Assembly (NCBI GenBank): GCA_913063045.1
Contig: CAJXYM010000006.1
Coordinates: 28,061 to 92,060 of the forward strand
DNA from: an uncultured Flavobacteriales bacterium
GTDB lineage: Bacteria > Bacteroidota > Bacteroidia > Flavobacteriales > BACL11
Direction: 5' to 3'
DNA length: 64,000 nt
In this document: piece after piece, positions 16,251 through 25,260 of the stretch
Numbering within the stretch: the first letter of the stretch is position 1
Layout of the letters: every line of letters begins with the position of its first letter
Notes under the pieces: model-generated
What the model saw: the letters and a program-made list of their open reading frames with translations, nothing else
Database searches by the model: none
Told to the model about the DNA's origin: nothing
Position numbers and translations under genes: made by a program

Positions 16251-18698
16251 ATGAATTCAAGATTTTTACCTACTATTTTCTTTTTCACTATACTGTCATT
16301 ATTTATTACTGGTCCAGTAACACTTGTTGCTCAAGAGGTTTGTGGCACACATATTGGTTCACTTGAAGAGCAAATGAATAAATACCCTAGCTTTTATCAA
16401 GGATTAAATGAGAACAATATTAAATTAGAAGAACGAAATTCAAGATTAATTAAATCTCTTAATTCTAATAAGTCTAATACTGCTAAAAAAATAATTCCTG
16501 TTGTTGTACACGTTATTCATAATTTTGGAAATGAAAATGTAACAGATGCTCAGATTCATGAAGCTTTATCTCTTTTAAATAGAAATATAAATGGTCAAGA
16601 TGATGATTTCTTATCCAGAACTCCAGATGTTTTTGCTGCTGTAGCTGGAAGTGCAAATATTGAATTTCGTTTAGCAACTATTGATCCTAATGGTAATCCA
16701 TCATCTGGAATAAATAGAATAAGATCTGAACTAACTTCAGAGGCAGAACCAAGAGATTTAGTTAAGTCTGTTAGTTATTGGAACTCTTATCAATACCTTA
16801 ATATCTGGGTAGTAAAAAAGTTTGTAGCTGAAGCTAACGGAGGTACATTGCTTGGATATGCTCAATTTCCTAATTCTGGTCAAATGTCTACTGATGGTGT
16901 TGCATTACTGGCAGGGCAATTTACTAGCTCTACATCTACTACATTAACGCATGAAGTAGGGCATTGGCTTGGTTTACGTCATGTGTGGGGAGATGCGGTA
17001 TGTGGAGATGATGGTGTTGCTGACACACCACCACAAAGATATTCTAATGGTTTTGGAGACAATCCAGGTCCATTACCTACAACAAATTCTTTTCCATATC
17101 ATGTAGGTCTTCAAAATTTAGGATGTATTGCAGATTCTTTAAATTGGGCAGGTGAAATGTTTATGAATTATATGGATTATACCTCTGATGCTTATTGCAC
17201 CATGTTTTCTAAAGGTCAAGTGGGAATCTTTAATGAAACACTCGATGGCTTGGATGGAGAAATTGGTTACAGAGAATATATGTGGCAAGAAGAGAATCTA
17301 ATTGCTACAGGAACATCTTATGGTGCTTTAGCTCCAACTTGCACAAGACAAGCAGATTTTTCTGAAGGCTTTAATAATTCTGCGATTTGCCTTGGTGAAG
17401 AGATGTGGTTGAAATCTAATAAATCAATGTTTGGTTCATCTATTACTTCTGTAACATGGGATCTTGGCGATGGAAATACTAGTAATGTAGAAAATAATTT
17501 ATTAACAACATATTCAAGTGCTGGAACATATGATGTGTCACTTACTATTGAATATGAAGAAGTAACAATGTCGCAGTCTGAAAATTTATCTGATCTAGAC
17601 TTATCTTCAGCCTCATCATATGATTCTACAGTTACTGCTCATATTATTCAAGGAACACAGTCAGAACTTCAAGCAATCAATGCTTCAAATATCTCATCAA
17701 TATCTATTGATAGTTTAGGTGTTTTTTGGGGGTTACAGGACTCTACATTCTACAGAGGCGAGATAGATAAAAAAGTTTATACTGCTTATTACACTAATAG
17801 CTGTATTTCTTCTAAGGTTAAATCAAATTTTATTACTGTTAATACCTTAACTGCTTCTAATACTTCTTCTTCTTATTCTTATATGTTTGATTCTGAGAGT
17901 GATTTAAATGATAAGTGGCGTGTGAAGACTTCTGAAGACGCAACAAATATATGGGCATTTAATACAGATGATGTTACTAGTTGGAAATGGTTCGCTGGTA
18001 ATGATATTAATGACAATTCTTGTGTTATGATGTCTTCAAAAAATGGCAAATCAACTGTAAATGATGAATTAATTTCAGAAGCATATGATTTAAGTAATTT
18101 TACTAGCCCAGCAATAAGTTTTAAGTACACTGGGGCCTCGTACAATACTTTCCCTTCTAATGAAGTTAAAGTTTACTATTCAACAGATTGTGGAGAGAAC
18201 TGGGCTAATCTAGGAGCTCTTTCTAATGTAGAAGTTTCAAGAGCCGGATTATATACAAATTCTTATACACCATCCTCTTTAGATTGGGCAGATACTGTAA
18301 TGACAAAGTCAGGACTGAAAAACAATAACGTTAGATTTAAATTTGAATATATTACAAATGGTCAGAGTAATAATTTTTATTTGGATAATATTATGATTGG
18401 AGAAGAATCTAGCCTATTACTAGAGCCTTCGAATTCTCTTCAAAGAATATCAGTTTTCCCAAACCCTACTGTGGATAATACTAACATAATTATAGAAAAT
18501 GTTTTAGATAATAACTTAGATGTTAATATTGTTAATGTCTTAGGTAAAAAAGTTAAATCTTTATTTAGTGGAATAGTTTTAGATAATAGTCTTCAATTAA
18601 GTACTAATCTAACATATTTAGATAGAGGTATTTATTTCATAAATGTTTATAGTGAGGGTGTTAACATTCTAACAGAAAAAGTAATTCTTAATAAATAG
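16251..18698 (+). CDS. Secreted M43 (pappalysin/cytophagalysin) metalloprotease with T9SS sorting domain
   Basis: An 815-aa exported protein. A signal peptide of about 27 residues ends LVAQ. The zinc-binding motif HEVGHWLGLRH is at residues 234-244, with a Met-turn-like MNYMDYT segment about 70 residues on, as in M43B metallopeptidases. A PKD domain follows (about 395-435, WDLGDGNTS...AGTYDVSL). After that comes a jelly-roll-like region, and a C-terminal type A T9SS sorting domain starting near VFPNPTVDN (about residue 735). It should therefore be exported by the PorU/PorV system encoded at the start of the window. It has its own promoter and ends at a bidirectional terminator. Role: probable extracellular protein degradation. 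Confidence 0.93.
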   Translation: MNSRFLPTIFFFTILSLFITGPVTLVAQEVCGTHIGSLEEQMNKYPSFYQGLNENNIKLEERNSRLIKSLNSNKSNTAKKIIPVVVHVIHNFGNENVTDAQIHEALSLLNRNINGQDDDFLSRTPDVFAAVAGSANIEFRLATIDPNGNPSSGINRIRSELTSEAEPRDLVKSVSYWNSYQYLNIWVVKKFVAEANGGTLLGYAQFPNSGQMSTDGVALLAGQFTSSTSTTLTHEVGHWLGLRHVWGDAVCGDDGVADTPPQRYSNGFGDNPGPLPTTNSFPYHVGLQNLGCIADSLNWAGEMFMNYMDYTSDAYCTMFSKGQVGIFNETLDGLDGEIGYREYMWQEENLIATGTSYGALAPTCTRQADFSEGFNNSAICLGEEMWLKSNKSMFGSSITSVTWDLGDGNTSNVENNLLTTYSSAGTYDVSLTIEYEEVTMSQSENLSDLDLSSASSYDSTVTAHIIQGTQSELQAINASNISSISIDSLGVFWGLQDSTFYRGEIDKKVYTAYYTNSCISSKVKSNFITVNTLTASNTSSSYSYMFDSESDLNDKWRVKTSEDATNIWAFNTDDVTSWKWFAGNDINDNSCVMMSSKNGKSTVNDELISEAYDLSNFTSPAISFKYTGASYNTFPSNEVKVYYSTDCGENWANLGALSNVEVSRAGLYTNSYTPSSLDWADTVMTKSGLKNNNVRFKFEYITNGQSNNFYLDNIMIGEESSLLLEPSNSLQRISVFPNPTVDNTNIIIENVLDNNLDVNIVNVLGKKVKSLFSGIVLDNSLQLSTNLTYLDRGIYFINVYSEGVNILTEKVILNK

Positions 18699-18718
18699 GG
18701 ATCTACTTAATATTAAAT

Positions 18719-18752
18719 AAAAAAAGGAGCGAAAATTTTCGCTCCTTTTTTT
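18719..18752. terminator. Bidirectional intrinsic terminator
   Basis: A perfect 20-bp palindrome (18726-18745, GGAGCGAAAA and its complement) is flanked by an A run on the left and a T run on the right. It can terminate the rightward metalloprotease gene and the leftward lpxH operon, whose last stop codon is at 18751. Confidence 0.9.
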
Positions 18753-19491
18753 ATTTAAAAGTTTTAAGTTTTAATGATTTTTGATAAAGAACAGCGTATG
18801 TATTATAGTTGATCCAATCTCCTAAGTTGACATATTTGTACTCACTATCAATATCTATTTCTAAGGGGCTATGGGTATGTCCAAAAATATAATAATCTAC
18901 TTTATTAAGTTTTTGTTGTTGTTTGCTATAATTAATAAGTTGATTATTTTTGAGTTTATTTATGTTTTGATTATTTTGACTTTTACTACTGCTTAACGAC
19001 CATTTTTGTCCAATTAATAATCCTAAATTTGGATGTATCCTAGAAAATAACCAATTACAAACTTTTGATTTAAAAATATTTTTTAATATTTTGTATTTAT
19101 TGTCTCCATTTCCTAAGCCATCTCCATGACCAATAAATAACTTAACCCCACTAATACTTACTATACATTCTTTTTTTATGACAGATATTCCAAGTTCTTT
19201 CTGAAAGTAATCGCTAACCCACATATCATGATTGCCAGTGAAAAATATAATATCAATACCTTTATCAGTTAATTCAGCAATTTTTCCAAATAACCGAACA
19301 AACCCTTTTGGAACTACCTTCTTGTATTCAAACCAAAAATCAAATATATCCCCCATAAGATAAATAGATTTAGCATCTTTTTCTATAGTATTTAACCATC
19401 GAATTATCTTTTTCTCTCTATTTAGACTAGCTTGAAAATTTGGTGATCCTAGATGAAAGTCTGAAGCAAAGTAAATTTTATCTTTTATCAT
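18751..19491 (-). CDS. lpxH: LpxH-like UDP-2,3-diacylglucosamine diphosphatase
   Basis: A 246-aa calcineurin-like phosphoesterase. The metal-site motifs appear in order: SDFHLGS (residues about 10-16), GDIFDFW, GNHDMW, GHGDGLG and GHTHSP. This set is that of LpxH-type enzymes that hydrolyse UDP-2,3-diacylglucosamine to lipid X, the fourth step of lipid A synthesis at the inner membrane. It overlaps gatB by 4 bp and is the last gene of the operon that begins with lpxK, another lipid A enzyme, which supports the role. A bidirectional terminator follows at once. Confidence 0.88.
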   Translation of the reverse strand: MIKDKIYFASDFHLGSPNFQASLNREKKIIRWLNTIEKDAKSIYLMGDIFDFWFEYKKVVPKGFVRLFGKIAELTDKGIDIIFFTGNHDMWVSDYFQKELGISVIKKECIVSISGVKLFIGHGDGLGNGDNKYKILKNIFKSKVCNWLFSRIHPNLGLLIGQKWSLSSSKSQNNQNINKLKNNQLINYSKQQQKLNKVDYYIFGHTHSPLEIDIDSEYKYVNLGDWINYNTYAVLYQKSLKLKTFK

Positions 19492-20936
19492 ATTTCTAGC
19501 TGATCTCTTAGTAAAATATTTGTAATCTTTGGATCTGCCTTTCCTTTAGATAGTTTCATCACTTCACCCATAAACATGCCTATAAGACCTTTCTTACCAT
19601 TTCTATACTCCTCAACTTTTTGAGGAAATTTTGCCAATACGTCTTTAATTAATTCTTTTAAAACTTTATCGTCACTTTCTTGAATCCAATTATTCTCAAT
19701 AGCAATCATTTCTGCAGTTTGATTTGAATTCAATAAAATTGGAAATATTTTTGATGTCGCCACTGAATTGCTGATTTTCTTGTCATCTATTAATCTGATT
19801 AAATCAGATATTTCTACTGGCTTTATATTTAACTCAGTAATATTTAGTGCTTTTTCATTAAGGTGTGACTTTATTACTCCGTTAATGAAATTTGCTGCAG
19901 CCTTGTAGTTATTAGTTAATTTACATAGCTGATTAAAATATGATGCAATATTTTTGTCTTCTATAATTAATGAAGCGTCATAATCAGATAATTTATATTG
20001 TTCTGTATATGTTACAAAAAGCTCTTTTGGAAGTAAAGGCATATTTTCTTTTACCTTACTAATATACTCCGTTGTTATTTCTATTGGTTGTAAATCTGGC
20101 TCAGGAAAATATCTGTAATCATTCGCTTCTTCTTTATGTCTTTGAGATAAAGTTACTCCTTTACTCGCGTCAAAACCTCTTGTTTCATGAACAATACTAC
20201 CACCTTTTTCAATTATATCTATTTGACGTTTTATTTCAAAATCTATCGCATTTCTAACATTTCTAGAGGAATTCATATTTTTTACTTCCACTTTAGTTCC
20301 AAATGTTTTAGCTCCTTTAATCATGACAGATATATTAGCATCACACCTTAAACTTCCTTCTTCCATATTACCATCACAAATACCCAAGTGTCTCACTAGT
20401 TTCCTTACCTCCATAATATAATCAAATGCTTCTTCTCCACTTTTTATTTCTGGTTCTGAAACAATCTCTAATAGAGGAACCCCAGCTCTATTAAGGTCAA
20501 TGAGAGTATTAAAAGGATCAAGATCATGAATGCTTTTTCCAGCATCTTCCTCCATATGAATTCTTGTGATATTTATTTTTCTAGTTTTATTTTTCTTACA
20601 CGGAATTTCTATAAACCCACCATTACAAATTGGGGTGTCATCTTGAGTGATTTGATATCCTTTAGGAAGGTCAGCATAGAAATAGTTTTTTCTAGCATAT
20701 CTATTTACTTTTCTAATTTCTGCGCCCACTGCAATGCCTAGCTTTACTGCATACTCAATAACTTTTTTATTACTAACAGGAAGTGTTCCTGGGTGGCCTA
20801 AGGTTATTGCAGATGTTTTTGTGTTAGGAATTGCTCCATAAATATTTTCATCACTAGAGTAGGCTTTGGTGTTTGTAAGTAATTGAGCATGAACTTCAAG
20901 GCCTATTACTGCTTCATATTTATTATTATTCTCCAT
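19488..20936 (-). CDS. gatB: GatB, aspartyl/glutamyl-tRNA amidotransferase subunit B
   Basis: A 482-aa subunit of the GatCAB complex, which converts Glu-tRNA(Gln) (and Asp-tRNA(Asn)) to the amidated forms. The start YEAVIGLEVHAQLLT is diagnostic. The kinase-like cradle domain is about residues 8-295, followed by the helical linker and the YqeY-like tail domain (about 330-480, ending with GMFMGEVMKLSKGKADP). Length is standard. The presence of GatB implies that this organism charges tRNA-Gln indirectly. It overlaps lpxH by 4 bp and starts 2 bp after the secreted LVIVD protein gene. Confidence 0.98.
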   Translation of the reverse strand: MENNNKYEAVIGLEVHAQLLTNTKAYSSDENIYGAIPNTKTSAITLGHPGTLPVSNKKVIEYAVKLGIAVGAEIRKVNRYARKNYFYADLPKGYQITQDDTPICNGGFIEIPCKKNKTRKINITRIHMEEDAGKSIHDLDPFNTLIDLNRAGVPLLEIVSEPEIKSGEEAFDYIMEVRKLVRHLGICDGNMEEGSLRCDANISVMIKGAKTFGTKVEVKNMNSSRNVRNAIDFEIKRQIDIIEKGGSIVHETRGFDASKGVTLSQRHKEEANDYRYFPEPDLQPIEITTEYISKVKENMPLLPKELFVTYTEQYKLSDYDASLIIEDKNIASYFNQLCKLTNNYKAAANFINGVIKSHLNEKALNITELNIKPVEISDLIRLIDDKKISNSVATSKIFPILLNSNQTAEMIAIENNWIQESDDKVLKELIKDVLAKFPQKVEEYRNGKKGLIGMFMGEVMKLSKGKADPKITNILLRDQLEI

Positions 20937-20938
20937 AT

Positions 20939-22285
20939 TTATTCAAAAATAATTTTTCCATTTGAAATGGTTTGATTATTGTTAGATAATTCATAAAAAT
21001 AAAGACCACTCCTTAGATTTTTTATATTTAAGGTGACTAACTCTTGATTCAAATTCCTTTCAGTTACTTTCCTTCCAAAACTGTCAAATAACTTAATTTT
21101 ATCTGCTTGCTTTGAGATTATATTTAACACGTTTGAGGCAGGGTTTGGGTAAATCTTGTGATTCTTTGACAATATATTTATAGTTTGTGTTGAGTTACTC
21201 GTCATCTCTAAAACATACAGCCCAGATTGCATATCAGAGACTAAAATATTTCCTGAATTTAAATTAGGGTATACTCCCCATGCTCCTTTATATGATGTAT
21301 GATTGTTAGGAGCATATGTGTCATAATTATTTACTTGAACAGGGCTACTTGGGTCACTTATGTCAAAAATTCTTAAACCATCATGATAATAGGCGACATA
21401 TAAAAGGTCGTCTTTAATAATTCCATTATGAGCCATAGATTGTCCGTCAACTCCAGAATTTAATGTGGCAATGACGCTTATATTGTTGAAATCACTTACA
21501 TCTAGTATTTTCATGTCATAGCCGTGATTTTCATCTTGCATTGCATAAACTGTTCCATCATCACTTAGCCATCCTGAATGATTATATCCTGCATCAGGAT
21601 ATGACGTTAATGAAGCTAATTGAGTAGGTTGATCTCCCATATTATTAACCATAGAAAAATCCATTATTCTTAAGCCTTGATTACCACAATTCAGAAAAGC
21701 TGTATCGTTCCTTACATAGGCATCATGGACATGTCCTACTGCACTGTAACTATAAATTAATTCTGGCGCAGTGGGTATGTGTAAGCTGTAAACATCCATT
21801 GCATTATTAGAAGCACAAGCATATAGTTTAGCTGTAGCAGTATCAATAAAAATATTATGAGATTTTGTAAATAAATTATTTGAATCATACACTGTGTTTA
21901 TCGATGTTGGTAAGTTACTTATGTCTACAATTTGCAAAGTAGATGTACTTCCTTCATCGCAAACAATATAAAGATATCCATTAAAATCATGATAATCTCT
22001 GTGAATAACGCCAGTACCAGTATAGGCTCCTGCTAAAAAAGCTACTTCAAGACTATTAATTGGATTGGTTACATCAAAGAAATGTGTACCCGCAGTAGAT
22101 CCAATAATTGCAATTTCTGAGCTATTAATGTTTAAACCCCAGATTTCATTGTAAGTATTATTATACGCAGATGATCCTACTAATGATGTGTCATTCCAAT
22201 TAAATAAAAGGCTAGTATTAAGTTGTCCATAAGAGGTGAATTGGAATATAAATAAGATTATTGTAATTAAAATATATTTTTTCAT
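20939..22285 (-). CDS. Secreted choice-of-anchor B (LVIVD repeat) protein with T9SS sorting domain
   Basis: A 448-aa exported protein, signal peptide ending TSYGQ (about residue 21). The body (about 25-360) is a beta-propeller of LVIVD-type repeats: recurrent FDVTNP, IVDISN, IMDFS, ILDVSDF and IFDISDPSSP blades at roughly 45-residue spacing. This is the choice-of-anchor B architecture. The C-terminal about 75 residues begin at KIYPNPASN and form a type A T9SS sorting domain. It is probably surface-attached or released; no enzymatic activity is indicated. Curiously it sits inside a house-keeping operon between punA and gatB with 2-bp gaps on both sides. Confidence 0.88.
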   Translation of the reverse strand: MKKYILITIILFIFQFTSYGQLNTSLLFNWNDTSLVGSSAYNNTYNEIWGLNINSSEIAIIGSTAGTHFFDVTNPINSLEVAFLAGAYTGTGVIHRDYHDFNGYLYIVCDEGSTSTLQIVDISNLPTSINTVYDSNNLFTKSHNIFIDTATAKLYACASNNAMDVYSLHIPTAPELIYSYSAVGHVHDAYVRNDTAFLNCGNQGLRIMDFSMVNNMGDQPTQLASLTSYPDAGYNHSGWLSDDGTVYAMQDENHGYDMKILDVSDFNNISVIATLNSGVDGQSMAHNGIIKDDLLYVAYYHDGLRIFDISDPSSPVQVNNYDTYAPNNHTSYKGAWGVYPNLNSGNILVSDMQSGLYVLEMTSNSTQTINILSKNHKIYPNPASNVLNIISKQADKIKLFDSFGRKVTERNLNQELVTLNIKNLRSGLYFYELSNNNQTISNGKIIFE

Positions 22286-22287
22286 TT

Positions 22288-23097
22288 TTAAATATTAGAT
22301 ATTAGTTCTTTAATAATTAAAGTTAGTTTAGGCTCAGCTATTTCAGCAACTGACTGAACATCTTCATGAGTTATTTTCTGTATTTTTCCAGGGACACCTA
22401 AATCTGTTATGACAGAAATTGCAAAGCAGTCAATATTCATATGTCGAGCTATTATGACTTCTGGTACTGTTGACATTCCAACAGTATCCCCTCCAATAAA
22501 ACGAAAATAGGAGTATTCTGCCGGAGTTTCTAAAGTTGGACCAGTAACCCCTACATAAGTACCTACATGGTTTTTAATATTATTGTCATTGGCAATCTTA
22601 GTTGCAAGTTGAATCATTGTAGGATTATATGGCTCACTCATGTCAGGAAAACGTGGCCCCAGCTCATTTATGTTTCTACCTATTAACGGATTTGGTATTA
22701 AATTTATATGATCATCTAAAATCATTAAATCTCCAATTTCATAATCAGGATTAATTCCTCCGCTAGCATTTGAAACTAAAAGTTTTTTTATTCCTAAAGC
22801 ATTCATAACTCTAACCGGAAAAACAACGTCATGAATATGATATCCTTCGTAAAAATGAAACCTTCCTTGCATAACAACAACTTGTTTTCCCTCAATCAAT
22901 CCAAATATTAATTTTCCACTATGCCCTTCAACTGTAGATAAGCAGAAATTAGGAATATCTTTGTATGATATCGAGTGCTTAATATCAATTTCATTAACAA
23001 GCTTGCCAAGTCCAGTTCCTAGAACAATTCCAATATTTGGATTGAAATTTGTTTTAGATTTTAAAAAATTAGCTGTTTCTTTTATTTTTTCTAACAT
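22288..23097 (-). CDS. punA: Purine-nucleoside phosphorylase (PNP family 2, trimeric type)
   Basis: A 269-aa enzyme that splits inosine and guanosine with phosphate into base and ribose 1-phosphate, for purine salvage. Family signatures: GIVLGTGLGKL (residues about 23-33, phosphate loop), VMQGRFHFYEGY (about 74-85), NASGGINPDYEIGDLM, and the substrate-site segment GPTLETPAEYSYFR. Length and motifs are those of trimeric high-molecular-weight-independent PNPs. It overlaps lpxK by 29 bp and precedes the LVIVD protein by 2 bp. With hpt at 37.4 kb it provides nucleoside-to-nucleotide purine salvage. Confidence 0.95.
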   Translation of the reverse strand: MLEKIKETANFLKSKTNFNPNIGIVLGTGLGKLVNEIDIKHSISYKDIPNFCLSTVEGHSGKLIFGLIEGKQVVVMQGRFHFYEGYHIHDVVFPVRVMNALGIKKLLVSNASGGINPDYEIGDLMILDDHINLIPNPLIGRNINELGPRFPDMSEPYNPTMIQLATKIANDNNIKNHVGTYVGVTGPTLETPAEYSYFRFIGGDTVGMSTVPEVIIARHMNIDCFAISVITDLGVPGKIQKITHEDVQSVAEIAEPKLTLIIKELISNI

Positions 23098-24103
23098 ATT
23101 CTGATATGAGTTTTTTAAATTTTACTTCTTCTTGAAATTTAATATTAATTGGTAAATAATAAATAGGTAAGTCTTTTAAAAGGCTTTCAAACTCTAAAAG
23201 TTTGACAGCATCTTTTTCGGTGGTCAATATAAGTCTTTTTGTTGTTTGGTTTATCTCAAAATGTTGGATAATTTTTCGGATATCTTTTTCATTATAATCA
23301 TGATGATCTTTAAAAGTGATGTGCGTAAATCTGGTATTACTACTCACTAAATATTCAATTAATGAATGAGTGTCAGCAATTCCTGTTACGAGTAAAACCT
23401 CTTCAGGTATTTTTTGTTTTGAGCTATTAAAAAGATGTATGCATTTTTCATATTTAATCTCTGAAAAAAAACATTCATCCTCTTTATGGAACATGGCTTT
23501 TTTAGTTATTTCTTTTTTCTTTAATAAAGAAATTAGATTTGGACTTTTAGTGATGATTATATTATCTGCTCGTTTACTCTCATTTTTTCTATCTCTTAAC
23601 GATCCAAATGGAAATAAATAATCATTAAAATACAGATTGTGATATGGTGTTAATAATATATTTAAACCAGCTTGAATTTTTCTATGCTGTAAGCCATCAT
23701 CAAGAATAATGACATCTATATCCTTATGTTCCTGTATGATTTTTGTGATTGCAAATTTTCTATTTTCACATACAATTACAAGTGAGTTTGTGTGTTTTCT
23801 TTTTAGTAAAAGGGGCTCATCTCCAACTCTTCTAAAACTATCATTTATATTTACCTCAATAAAACCACTACTTTTCCTTTTATATCCCCTGCTTAGAATG
23901 GCCACTTTATATTTTTTCTTTAAAAAATTAACAATAAAGTCTGTATGGGGAGTTTTTCCTGAGCCTCCAAAAGATAAATTACCAATACATATCACAGGGA
24001 TATTAAATTGAGTAGATTTTAGAATTCCAGAAATAAATAAAAAATTCTTAATATTTAAATAAATAAGGTAAATAATCGATAATGGTATTAAAAGAATCCT
24101 CAT
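23069..24103 (-). CDS. lpxK: LpxK, tetraacyldisaccharide 4'-kinase
   Basis: A 344-aa membrane-associated P-loop kinase that phosphorylates the 4' position of the lipid A disaccharide precursor. It has an N-terminal hydrophobic segment (residues about 3-28) and the Walker A GGSGKT at 46-51 in VICIGNLSFGGSGKTPHTDF. The LSRGYKR motif and DDGLQHRK (Walker B-like DDG) follow. It heads the operon lpxK-punA-LVIVD-gatB-lpxH. The -7 element is 4 bases before the ATG, so the transcript is probably leaderless. Its 3' end overlaps punA by 29 bp. Confidence 0.95.
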   Translation of the reverse strand: MRILLIPLSIIYLIYLNIKNFLFISGILKSTQFNIPVICIGNLSFGGSGKTPHTDFIVNFLKKKYKVAILSRGYKRKSSGFIEVNINDSFRRVGDEPLLLKRKHTNSLVIVCENRKFAITKIIQEHKDIDVIILDDGLQHRKIQAGLNILLTPYHNLYFNDYLFPFGSLRDRKNESKRADNIIITKSPNLISLLKKKEITKKAMFHKEDECFFSEIKYEKCIHLFNSSKQKIPEEVLLVTGIADTHSLIEYLVSSNTRFTHITFKDHHDYNEKDIRKIIQHFEINQTTKRLILTTEKDAVKLLEFESLLKDLPIYYLPINIKFQEEVKFKKLISEYVRKNKRNS

Positions 24104-24107
24104 ATTA

Positions 24108-24115
24108 CAAAGATA
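24108..24115 (-). promoter_or_regulatory. -7 element abutting lpxK start
   Basis: Minus-strand TATCTTTG (TAnnTTTG) with its last base 4 bases before the lpxK ATG, predicting a leaderless mRNA. It is back to back with the nif3-like promoter in a 61-bp divergent spacer. Confidence 0.5.
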
Positions 24116-24132
24116 GAAATTTTAGAATTTAC

Positions 24133-24160
24133 TTTGTTTTATTCAAGTTTATTAAATTTG
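24133..24160 (+). promoter_or_regulatory. Promoter abutting the Nif3-like gene start
   Basis: TAAATTTG at 24153-24160 matches TAnnTTTG and ends 4 bases before the ATG at 24165. A TTTG lies at 24133-24136, 16 bases upstream, a little closer than the usual -33 spacing. A leaderless transcript is expected. Confidence 0.5.
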
Positions 24161-24164
24161 AAAA

Positions 24165-25259
24165 ATGAAAATACATAATATAACCAATATTCTTGAGGAA
24201 TGGGCTCCACTTTCCTATCAAGAAAATTACGATAATTCAGGATTAATTGTTGGTAGTCTTAATGATAATTTAGAAGGAGTTTTAGTAACATTAGATTGCA
24301 CAGAAAAGATTATTGACGAGGCTATTAAAAAGAAATGTAATTTAATTATAGCTCATCATCCTATTTTATTTAATCCATTGAAAAAACTAAGTGGAGATAC
24401 TTATGTTGAAAGAATAATTATAAAAGCCATTAAAAATAATATTTCGATTTATGCTATTCATACTAATCTAGATAATATTATTGACGGTGTTAATTCTTCT
24501 ATAGCAAATAAGTTAGGTCTTTTAAATTGTAAGATTTTACAACCTAAATATGATGTATTAAAACAACTTGTTGTTTATTGTCCTAAAGATCATGTAGAAT
24601 TTTTAAGAGAAAATCTTTTTCAAATAGGAGCAGGGTCTATTGGAGATTATGATAATTGTAGCTTTTCTTCAAAAGGAATAGGTACTTTTTTGCCAAAATC
24701 TGAGAGTAATCCTTTTGTAGGAGAAAAGGGAGTTCTACATAAAGAAAAAGAAATAAAATTAGATTTAGTATTCCCGAAAAATATTGAGTCAAAAATTATT
24801 AAATGTTTAGAAGATATTCATCCTTATGAGGAAGTTGCATATCAAATTTTCTCTTTAAATATTAAATTTAAATCTGTTGGTGCTGGCTTAATAGGTGAAT
24901 TAAATGAATCTATTGATCCTGCAAAGTTTATATCAAGTTTAAAAATTAAAATGAATACAAGTTGTGTTCGCTACACAGAGTTAATTGATAAAAAGATTAA
25001 AACTGTAGCAGTATGTGGAGGTTCGGGAAGTTTTCTCCTATCAACTGCTATTAATAGTCATGCAGATATTTTTATCTCTAGTGATTTCAAATATCATGAG
25101 TTTTTTGATGCAGATAATAAGATAATTATAGCTGATATTGGACACTTTGAAAGCGAACAATATACAAAGGACTTGATTTATGATTTCCTTAGAAAAAAAA
25201 TCACTAAATTCGCCGTCCATTTATCACAAGTTAAAACGAATCCTATAAATTATATATAA
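24165..25259 (+). CDS. Nif3-like dinuclear metal centre protein (NIF3/YbgI family)
   Basis: A 364-aa protein of the NIF3/YqfO family, forming hexameric toroids with a two-metal site. The N-terminal half has PLSYQENYDNSGLIVG (residues about 14-29) and IIAHHPILFNPLK with metal-binding His residues. The C-terminal half holds HADIFISSDFKYHEFFDA and IIADIGHFESEQ. Between them is the CutA1-like YqfO insert (about 135-230), as in Gram-positive YqfO and most Bacteroidota versions. Some members bear GTP cyclohydrolase-like site features, but the physiological role is unsettled. Its stop is 1 bp before the zinc-ribbon gene, a conserved pair in Bacteroidota. Confidence 0.9.
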   Translation: MKIHNITNILEEWAPLSYQENYDNSGLIVGSLNDNLEGVLVTLDCTEKIIDEAIKKKCNLIIAHHPILFNPLKKLSGDTYVERIIIKAIKNNISIYAIHTNLDNIIDGVNSSIANKLGLLNCKILQPKYDVLKQLVVYCPKDHVEFLRENLFQIGAGSIGDYDNCSFSSKGIGTFLPKSESNPFVGEKGVLHKEKEIKLDLVFPKNIESKIIKCLEDIHPYEEVAYQIFSLNIKFKSVGAGLIGELNESIDPAKFISSLKIKMNTSCVRYTELIDKKIKTVAVCGGSGSFLLSTAINSHADIFISSDFKYHEFFDADNKIIIADIGHFESEQYTKDLIYDFLRKKITKFAVHLSQVKTNPINYI

Positions 25260-25260
25260 G

